Part shown: positions 54,921 to 64,000 of the stretch, piece by piece | How positions within the stretch are numbered: position 1 is the first letter of the stretch | Layout of the letters: the number at the start of each line of letters is the position of its first letter | NCBI RefSeq assembly: GCF_024713945.1 | Contig: NC_134680.1 | Span: 1,264,001-1,328,000, forward strand | Length of the DNA stretch: 64,000 bases | From: Dermatophagoides farinae | Taxonomy: Eukaryota > Arthropoda > Arachnida > Sarcoptiformes > Pyroglyphidae | Direction: 5' to 3' | Program-made: the position numbers and the translations under genes | Notes under the pieces: generated by a model | Seen by the model: the letters and a program-made list of their open reading frames with translations, nothing else | What the model was told of the DNA's origin: nothing | Databases searched by the model: none

Positions 54921-55092
54921 GATAAAACTATTGTATTGACAAACAATCTAGAATAGAGATCAAAGTCTAAAATACTATAAATCGGTTTATCGATGTTTTA
55001 CACTTTTGTCTTAGAAAATTTCCTTGTCTTTGACAATAATAAAGTCAACACTGACGTTATCTGCATTAAATAAGGGAAAAGTCGCCACTGTG

Positions 55093-55316
55093 TATCCAGA
55101 ATTAAAATGAAAAAATAATATTTGAGTCTTTTTTGTTAGTGATAATTTTAAGGGATAAGGGCTCAAGCCATTTCGACATTTCAATTTTCGACTTTTTTAT
55201 TTTCGACATTTTTGTCTGTTCGACATTTTTGTCATTTCGACTTTATTATTTTCGATCAAATATTTTCGACCATTTTGTATTCGACATTTTTATTTTCGAC
55301 ATTTTGTGACAGAACC
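55093..55316. repeat. Right terminal inverted repeat
   Basis: 224 bp, inverted copy of 54431-54618. Longer than the left arm by about one AATAAAAAAGTCGAAAA-type unit plus a short insertion beside GGCTTGAGCCC. Confidence 0.88.
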
Positions 55317-55324
55317 TATGAATC
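55317..55324. repeat. Right target-site duplication
   Basis: TATGAATC, identical to 54423-54430 on the other side of the element. Confidence 0.85.
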
Positions 55325-55861
55325 AAAAGAATTCTGGAAAGAAAAAAAAAACTAAAGGCGTAATAATGAATGATAATCGAGTGAAAAAAAAGCAAAAAAA
55401 AACGATGGTAAAATTGAAATTTTTTCCGGCTATTTTCACCCGAACCAAATGATCAGATTGTATGATGCACATCTATGACAATATGAATTCAAAAGAAAAA
55501 GAAATTGAATGTCGATGGCTTCACCTATAGAATGTGTGAGTATATACAAGTATTATATCAACAGAATTTGTATGGAAAATCATTTACAACAATGGAATAA
55601 AATGGAAAAAAATTTATATATTTCGAGAATATGGTGCTCGAGGAATATTATATATAATATAATTATTTATGTTGATAATTTTCCACAATGAAAGTAAATG
55701 CTTGAGAATGAATATTCATTTTTTTTTTTTTTGCTTTTCGAGCAATAATCATAAAAAGTATGTCTCATGTGTTGAGAATTCTTTCATCATAGTCATTATC
55801 ATCATGGAATGTTTGGAAATTGTTATCGTTCATTACAGGTAAAAAGAATATCAATTTTTTT

Positions 55862-55895
<34 letters not shown>

Positions 55896-58800
55896 GCGGA
55901 TGAATGAATCGCAATCAATAAAATGTAAGTTAATCGTGCTGAAAATACGAATATTATTATATTATCAAAATAAAAATTGTAAAAAAAATGGAAAAAATTT
56001 TTACCAATTTCAACAATGAATCTGAAAATGGTGATTATGAAACGAAAAAAAAATAAAATATTGCATTATATGGTCAATTGACTAATGTTGACAATTATTT
56101 GCCATGTATAACAAATATTTGGAATATTGATGATTGACAAATTGTGTCAGATCAACTAACGAAAAAACAACAATCTTGCCAGAATTTAGAGAATAAATGA
56201 AAAATAGAAATAATCCATAATAGGTCCAGATGGTTTTTTGTTGTTGTTGCTGCTGCTGTTGTTGAATGTTTATTCACCTGTTTCCCAGGGAATTTTTGTA
56301 TTTTTTTGGTTGTAATTTCAAAATTATCATTAAAAATTAAAGTTTTTTTCTTTGCATTAAAAAAAAGGCCACTAGAGAAAGCCAACAAGAAAAAAATGAA
56401 CAAAAATAATCCAGGATCAATCGATTAAAAAAAACACACACACACAACGACACACACCCATTATTTATATAAAATCATCATCATCATTCATTTGGAATTA
56501 ACTTGATCATCTTGTGTGGTTGTGTGTGTGTGTGTGTGTATTGAACCCCTTTAGTTTTTATATTTCCTATAAAAATCTCATCATCAGATTCATGGCAAAC
56601 CAACGAAAAAAAATAGAATATATTTGAATGTAACAAAATTCTGATCGCAAAAATGGCAAAATGAAGAATTGCCAAAAAGATGGCTTTCGAAATGCAAGCC
56701 AAAAAAAAGCAAGGCAATAAAAACTTTTTAGTACAAAAAAAAAATATTGAGCAACATTTACATCACAATACAATGTGACAAGCCATTAGCTAGATAATTT
56801 ATGAAAATAGTTTTCCAGAAAAAAAAATCATTGATATTCATTTGGATTCATTTCGATTGAATAGTTTTGCTGGTTTTTTGATTCCATTACAAAATGGCTT
56901 TCTCAAGGATTCGGCACACGTGAGAATTGTGTTACCAAAACAACAAAAAACACATGATGATGTTGATGTTGATGATTACTGTTGTTCTCATGGTGACCAA
57001 CATTATGGATTTTTCTTTTATAGTTCAAAGTTTTCAAAAAATTTTTTTTTCAAAAGAAAAGAAAGATTTTAGCTTAGAATTACGATTATATATTGTTTTT
57101 TATTAGAATAAACGATCCATGATGATTCATATCATTATCATTATCATTATAATAATGATGATCTAAAAATAAAATGAAAAAAATTCAAATAAAACTTGAA
57201 AATAAAGAAAGAAAAAAAAAGATTTTTTTTTTCTTTACCATTTCCATTGAATCCATGGTAGGTAGTACCGATTTATAGAAACAAAAGAAAAAAAAAGGTC
57301 ATCATCATCATCATCATCATCATTTACATCGATCTGGGAGGAATAAAGTACACATAATAATATAAATATATTCACTGGAAATCAATTGTTGTGGATTGAA
57401 AAAAAAACAACGACAACCAACGTATATTATGAACAAATGAATCAACGAAAGAAAACAAAAATTGAGCAATTCAAAATAAAAAGAATCAGGTACATAGTGA
57501 TATATAGTATATAGCTAGGTATGGGTACTATTGATAAAATGATGTCAACCAATTTTTTTTTGTTTTCTCGCACCAATGACGTTGAAAAACCGAAAATGAA
57601 TATAAACAAAAACGAGCAAAAAAATAAAATCCAACGAAAAAAAATAGAAATAGAAATGAAGCAAAAACAAAAATAAAAATAAAGGAAACGGAGACAATGA
57701 TGATGAGAACAACAACAACAACAACAACAACAACAGCAGCAATAGTAGTAATAAATATAATGGTAACATTATCATTGGCCCAAAAAAAAGAATAAGAATT
57801 TCTTACCCATTACCAATAGTTATTGTTTTTATTATCATCAATAGTCTGTGTGTGTATCAGGATGGAAGTGGTTTCAATTCATTTCCCAACAGAAAAAAAA
57901 TTCGGTTATTCTTTATTATTCGTATTTCGCTCACAATAATAATAATAATAGAAACAATGAAAAACTACGTAGAATTTTTCGTTCATCTTTATGAATGATG
58001 AAATCATGAGAGCCAATTTTCTGTAGAATAGAAAAAAAAGTAGTTAATTTTTTGGCTGTTCTTTTTTTCTGTTTTTTTTTTGTTTTTTTGGTTCCATTTC
58101 ATTAAATTCAAATATCAGTATTCTGTCGATATTACAAAAAATATTCTGATGGTGGAGGAAAATTTTCCGTAAAAGAAATTTGTTGGAAAAATATTTTTCG
58201 CATAGTTCACAAAAATTTGTGATAATCTTGAAAAATTATTTCAAATATATCATGTTGTTTGTAATGAGGAAAATTCAAGAAACAAAAAAATCAATGCAAT
58301 GAACAATGATGATGTTGATATTGTGAGTGAAAATATTTTTTCATTTCTTCAGTATCACGTCATCACTAATGATGGATCAACCACATCATCATCATCATCA
58401 TCATCAATATTGTGTAGACAAAGACAAACGAAACATTATGTAAGCCGATTAGAACAACCGAAATGAATTTTCAAAAAGTGAAAAAAGTTCAATCTTAGAA
58501 CTTTTAATATTTCTGTGGCTAAAAAGCTCATTGATTCTTAATGGTGAGTTTAAAAAATGAAAAAAATTCTGCAATATTTTGGTCCACTATTGTTGTCTGT
58601 AAGCTATGTCGTTTGTAATCCTTAGGTTTAATTTCAAACCATAAAGACCATGTTGTAGGCCATCAAAATAATGATCATCATCATGATGATGATGATGATG
58701 AACATGGATCTATTGTGTTTATGTGATCAAAGATCAAAAAAAAAAAAAATGAAAGTGTTAGTACGGGCGGTGTTGTTATAATGTCATCGTCAGAGATTGA

Positions 58801-59675
58801 TGATGATAACAAAACAAAAAAAAATCCAGAGAACAAAAAAAGATACCTGAATAAAACCTGTGAATGAATGGAAGCAATATATATATATTGATGATGAATC
58901 AAAAACAATCAACAATGGGAAAAAAAATCTTCATTTTTTTTCATTAACTAAACAGAAAATAGATAAAATAAACAATATATATAAATTGAAAATTCTTTAT
59001 TCTACAAACAACAGATCAAAACGATCAAATTGATGATGAAAACAATAAATTCATACATGTAACCGCCCATCGAGTATAAAGTCATTGGAATATTATGATT
59101 CAACCGACCAAACAACAACAACAATATATAAATAAATGAATGAATGAATGAATGACGTATGTTTGGACTTCAATCATAATATTCAAAAGAAATAAGAACA
59201 AAAATAAAAGAAAAGAATAACAAAAAAAAATTCCAAAAGAAATAGAGTTGACAAATTCCTATACAATACTTCACTTGTAATATCTAGATGGAGAGAATGG
59301 TAAAAAAAATCATCATCATATTCATTCATTCATTCATTCATTTACTAGGAGTCATATAATCATTAATGGTTATTTTGCGTGATGATCTCATTTGAACACA
59401 AAGAATCAGAATCAAAATGAATACGGATTGACCACTACCATGATTATCATTGTTATTGAAACTATGTTTATAAATACAGAATATAAAATACATATGACCA
59501 TCATTCATGGTATGTATATGAGAGGCCATTTTATATACCTGATATATTATGGATTTATTTTTATCTTTATTTCTGGCTACTATAGATCCACCACAAATTT
59601 TTCATCAGTTTCACTAGGTTTCAATAAAAAGCCAATAGTCGACCACTAGAGCCAAATCCAATTCCTGTCCTTTTT

Positions 59676-59680
<5 letters not shown>

Positions 59681-59734
<54 letters not shown>
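59681..59734. repeat. (CT)27 microsatellite
   Basis: 54-bp uninterrupted CT run, the longest perfect dinucleotide tract in the window. Confidence 0.95.
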
Positions 59735-59738
<4 letters not shown>

Positions 59739-60093
59739 ATCGATGTATTAATCGTTGAATATGAAAAAAAAACGATAAATCGTTTTTTATCCATTCTTGT
59801 TAGTAGAGGTAGTGGTGTCCTTGTTGGAAACTCCCACAAATACACACACACACACACCTAAAACTATACATAGAACAAAAAAAAACTATTAAAACAAAAC
59901 AAAAATAGAGAATAATATTGCATTGGTAAACGAACCAAAAATAAAACGAAAAAAAAATGAAAATAAAACAAGAAAATGATTAATTATGAATCATATCATA
60001 AATGAATGAGAATGGAAAAAATGAAATGGATTGAATGAATTGTCTGAAACTGAAATAACAATAACAAACATATATTAAAATGATTCCATCATA

Positions 60094-60122
60094 CAGTAGT
60101 ATCTCGATTAACGATGGTCAAG
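60094..60122 (+). mobile_element. Possible Tc1/pogo-type inverted-repeat remnant
   Basis: TA followed by CAGTAGTATCTCGATTAACG resembles the CAGTAGAACCTCGATTAT-type ends of pogo/Tigger transposons, which insert at TA. No opposite end or transposase frame is seen in the window. Confidence 0.25.
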
Positions 60123-61420
60123 TTGATATTCAAGTTAGATTCAGGCCAGATTGACGGTTAAAACAAAAAAAATTGTCACAAAAAATCATTACAATCGAAG
60201 TAGCATTGTATTATTTGGAAAATATAATGAAACTAACTTTCTATTTCGCCTAAAACACCCGACCACCACCACCACCACCGCCATCATTATCATATGTTAT
60301 TTTTTTCAAATTGTTAAGGCTTTTCGAATAATAATGATCAATTCTTTTGTTTTGTATTTTCAAAAAAAAAAAAAAAAATATATAAAACTTGGTCATTGCT
60401 GATGATTATAAACAAAAGAGAAAATATTGAAAGATGGATTCTAGAATGTAGAAAAAAACGATTCTTTTTCTTTTTTGGTCATCATGGATGTATGTATGGA
60501 TGGATGGATGGATGATTTATCATTCATTCAATGAGCGAATGGACCCCAATAAAAAAAGAAAAAAACTTAACACCACCACCACCACCACCACCAATACAAA
60601 ATGTTTTGTATATATGGAATGTTGTTGTTAATGAATGGCCAAAAAGGGAAAAGAAAAATGCAATTTCTTTCCCTTGACTCCCACATTCTGGGATCAAATG
60701 AACAATTAGCACTTGAATTTTTTTTTTTTTTTTTGTTACATTCAATGCTGAATGAAATAAATTCCATGAAAATGATGATGATGATTATGTGAATAAAAAA
60801 TGATCCAAAATTTCAATGGTCGATTCGTGTCTGTATCTATGGGCCATTAAATTAGAGAAAAAAAAGACATGAAAAAAACGATCGAATGATGATAACAACG
60901 ACGACGACTAATTGTTTTCTACTATGAATACCAACAACGAAATGAATTTGAATGTGAGAAAAAAAAATTTCAATATCCAGGTTAATTATTATAATCATCA
61001 TAATCATCATCATGGAGATTGGTATCATGGTAGGTATCAGATTTTCATTTAGATTTTTTTTTTACTCGTTCATAATAATTAAAATGATTGTAATATTTTG
61101 AATGAATGATGAATATACTACAAGAATAAACTGCTGAGTTACGTGTGTACAAATTCCAAACAAAACAAAACAAAAAAAATTATAGTAACTCTCACTAGGT
61201 CACTGATGATGATGACATCGTTGGAACATTTGTATTTGTATTTTTTTTTCTCGTCAAATGATAATATTGTTTCATTTTACAGTAGTAAACAAAAAAAAAA
61301 AAAAATAGTGAGAAAAATTTGCACCAAAATTCTTTGAAAATTAATGAAAAAATTTTTTTCAAATAAAAAAAAAAATGAAAAATCCCTGTTGACAAGTGAC
61401 AAGGATTTCGACGAAAACAG

Positions 61421-61451
<31 letters not shown>

Positions 61452-63713
61452 AGCAAAGAGAGAAAAATTCGAACAAATCCGGCATGAATGAATGATGAAT
61501 CGGTGAAGCAAAAAAAAAAAAAAAAAATCTTGGTGAAAAAAAAATTCCAAGAAATATCTTTTTTTTCCACATTATTCTGTCTATTGTTGTTGTTGTTGTT
61601 GTTCTATGGTTCATAACATCTCATCATCATCATCATCATCAACTCGATCTATTTCACTATATGAATGATTCCGTTTAAAATGACATGAACGAAAAGAGCA
61701 GCAAACAAAAAACGACTAATTTTTTTTTCTTCTAATCTTTGAAGATTCAAGAACAAAGAGTTTCAAAACGAAAAAAAAATTTAGAAAAAAAAATCGCAAT
61801 TAGGTTAATTATGCGAAAATGGTAGAAAATTTATTTTCATCATCATCATCATCATCACGAAATGAACAAAACAAATGAGACAAACAAGAAAAAAATATAA
61901 CAAATTCTTGTCGTTTTTTTTCCCATTCCAAACATCTCAGATATGTGCAAAACAAAGTGCAAACAATGAATAAAAAAATGAAATGAATGAGGAAAAGTAG
62001 TGTAAGTGTTGCAGAAGAACGAACCAAAAAAAAAAAAAAAAAAAAAGTTTAATTTCCTGTTGTTCATTTGCCGGGAATATTTTTCATCGATTAAATTCCG
62101 ATGAGATTTTCGTTTATAATGGTGGTTGGTCGGTGATGAATTCAAATTCTTGAATGATGATGATGATGATAGGCAAAAGAAAAAAAATATTGGCAAGTTT
62201 TTGCTGATGGTTCAATTAAAATGGTTAATAATAATCGATCGAATATTTGGGATTTTTGATTGGATCTGATTAAATTATTACCATGATTACATTTTTTTCA
62301 TCATTTCTATATTGGAAACTTTAATTTTTGATTCATTTGTTTCTAAATAAAAAATGAAGATGACAAAGTACAAATTTCTGTGTCCGTATATGTTAGACAT
62401 TGACATATCAACCACACACACACACATACAGAAATAATGATGAAACAATGGAAGAAAACTTGAAATTAAATAGAAAAAAAAATTTAGAAAATAATTTCAA
62501 TAACAGGGGTGATAGAAACAATAGAATTTTCATTATTTCAATGAACTAGGAATATTGCTTTTTTTCTCCACATTTTTTGTTTTGTTTTTTATTGTCACAC
62601 AACATGATGAACAGAATAATTTGGAATTGCTGCCAAGAGCAAAAAAAAACCAAATCAACAACAGAATGAATTGTTTTTTTTTGTGTCTGGTTTGCAAAAA
62701 ATTTTCAGACTAAAACAACAAAAAACCTGAGAAATTAGAATTGAATTGAATGAATTCATTATGAATGACATGAATAATAATGAATTAATTGAGCTTCAAA
62801 TGAATACGAATAAAATTAACGTTTGTTCAAAAAATGAAGAAAACAAAATCACCATGATTTCCTATTGTTGAATAAGGTATGATATATATACATTGCGTGT
62901 CATACAACCATAGGTGGTATTAAAAGTCGAGCAATTTTTTTGTTGTTGTTGTTGTTGTTGTCACACGATTTTTTTGCACACTTTTAAGAAGAAAAAACAA
63001 ATCCGACAAGCATTCAAAATCTGAGTGAATCCAATGTGATTGATGGAAGACATTTATTTATTTTCAAGAAAAAAAAGAGAAAAAAAATTGATTATAAAAT
63101 AGACTGGGCGTTTGGGTGTGTTGTTTGTCATCATTGACATTGTATCGATGATCATCCGATTGTAATTTAGAAAAAATGAATGAATCAACGAATACTTTGA
63201 ACAAACATGGAAAAAAAATTATAATCGAAATATTTTTCGACCAGTATTCAATCCAATCAATCAAATCAAAACAAATCAAACACAACATTTCCTGATTATA
63301 ATGATCTTGCTCTCTGATCTGATCTGATCTAATCTGATCTGATTGATTGATGGATAATCGATTAATTTTCTCTGTTCATTTTACACATCTCACGCCGGGT
63401 TAATTTCTCATCATCATCATCATCATCTTCATTGAAATCATGTTCAAAGATTCATTAATTATAATTTTTTTTTTTTTTTTGGTTATCGATTGGGTACATT
63501 TTTATTTTTTTTAGTTTAGGTTTCCGTATTGAATGATTATAGCCAATATCAATGCGTGTGTGTGTGTAATAGTGAAGCGAGTAAGCGAAAAACAAATCAT
63601 CCGAATGGAAATGAAAAAAAAACAAAAAAAAAATTCGAGGTTATCGTATATCGGACGTTCGATCGCTTGTGATCGGTTGGTTAGTTGATTGGATGGTTAA
63701 TCGCTTTTTCACT

Positions 63714-63731
63714 GCTGTTCTGGTGAACAGC
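63714..63731. repeat. 7-bp hairpin in possible promoter block
   Basis: GCTGTTC, loop TGGT, GAACAGC, a perfect stem in the less AT-rich block near 63.7 kb. Function unknown. Confidence 0.6.
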
Positions 63732-64000
63732 GACAAGAGAAAAAAACCTCAACGAAAATTAATTAACTCTTGCCAACATGGAAAAAAAATTCAGATGAGA
63801 AAAAAAAACAAAAACAAATTTAGCCAAAAACAGAATTGAATCAGCGAAAAAAAAACAAGAAAAAAAGGAGAAATTCAGCAACAGCCAAGATTAATGATCA
63901 TCATCAACAATAATCAACACCAACAACAACAAAAAAAAAATAGAAAATTCTGGTTGAAAACAAAACCAAAATAAAAAAAACACATTCCTCAAAATAAAAA

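Larger units (their letters stand above)
54431..55316. mobile_element. Fold-back/MITE-like DNA transposon with 8-bp TSD
   Basis: 886-bp element bounded by long inverted repeats: left 54431-54618, right 55093-55316. The outer tips read GGTTGTGTCACAAA and, inverted, GGTTCTGTCACAAA. The arms are nearly identical inwards to CTGGATA, apart from an extra GTCGAAAA-type unit and a 7-nt TCCCTTA-type insertion on the right arm. Outer halves of the arms are built of degenerate tandem ATGTCGAAAAT units, like Foldback elements. An exact 8-bp duplication (TATGAATC) flanks it. The 470-bp core has no open frame, so the element is non-autonomous. The 8-bp duplication suits hAT or P-type transposases; the family cannot be fixed from one copy. 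Confidence 0.88.
55325..64000. other. Non-coding stretch to window end
   Basis: No coding exon recognised on either strand. The region holds a 54-bp CT run, many CAA/GAT runs, and a possible Tc1/pogo end at 60094-60122. Near 63640-63760 a less AT-rich block with a 7-bp hairpin could be promoter or 5' untranslated sequence, perhaps of the turtle-like gene read to the left. Confidence 0.5.

Noticed and set aside
57545-57775. Minus-strand open frame beginning with a long Leu run, resembling a signal peptide
   Set aside because: It is the minus reading of a CAA/CAG triplet run followed by poly-A tracts; no mature domain follows. It does not provide a convincing first exon for the turtle-like gene.
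61195-61614. Minus-strand frame with a Cys/Val/Leu homopolymer
   Set aside because: All three overlapping frames are open because of a CAA triplet run; no domain.
1-64000. tRNA, rRNA, CRISPR or bacterial-type operons
   Set aside because: I saw no GGTTCRANYCC-type B box in a cloverleaf context, no rRNA-like GC-rich block and no spaced direct repeats; the gene structures are clearly spliced eukaryotic.

Overview
The window is eukaryotic nuclear DNA from an arthropod. It most resembles a small, AT-rich acariform mite genome of the house-dust or astigmatid mite type. The evidence is strong A+T bias, short GT..AG introns (mostly 60-120 nt), many CA/CT/CAT/CAA microsatellites, Asn/Gln/Asp/His-rich tracts in proteins, and arthropod families (turtle, divergent ionotropic receptors). 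The species assignment is inference; no marker gene here fixes it. All exon models were built by hand from reading frames, splice dinucleotides and matched intron phases. Each of the seven models closes in frame.

Layout. (1) 1-11.1 kb: no convincing gene; microsatellites, a 29-bp tandem triplicate and a CTCF-like site near 10.25 kb. (2) 11.1-21.8 kb, + strand: a tandem array of four divergent ionotropic-receptor (IR) genes, about 680-700 aa each. They form two subfamilies that differ in intron positions. (3) 22.8-24.5 kb, +: a drebrin-like/Abp1 gene (ADF-H domain, charged middle, SH3). (4) 24.6-27.0 kb, -: an HPS1-like BLOC-3 subunit, tail-to-tail with the drebrin-like gene. (5) 27.8-31.8 kb, +: a SMYD4-like gene (SET split by a MYND finger), head-to-head with HPS1. 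(6) 32.4-47.5 kb, -: a turtle/IGSF9-type cell adhesion receptor (five Ig, two FN3, one membrane helix, very long repeat-rich cytoplasmic tail) whose 5' exon(s) I could not find. (7) 47.5-64 kb: no coding exon recognised; probably first intron and upstream region of turtle. It holds an intact-looking 886-bp fold-back/MITE-type transposon with long inverted repeats, a perfect 8-bp target duplication, an internal telomere-like (TTAGG)4 run and a strong hairpin.

Functionally the genes are unrelated neighbours rather than a pathway: putative chemosensory channels, actin/endocytosis adaptor, lysosome-related-organelle GEF subunit, protein methyltransferase, neuronal adhesion receptor. The most distinctive content is the IR array, with its own cysteine-patterned N-terminal domain, and the non-autonomous transposon.
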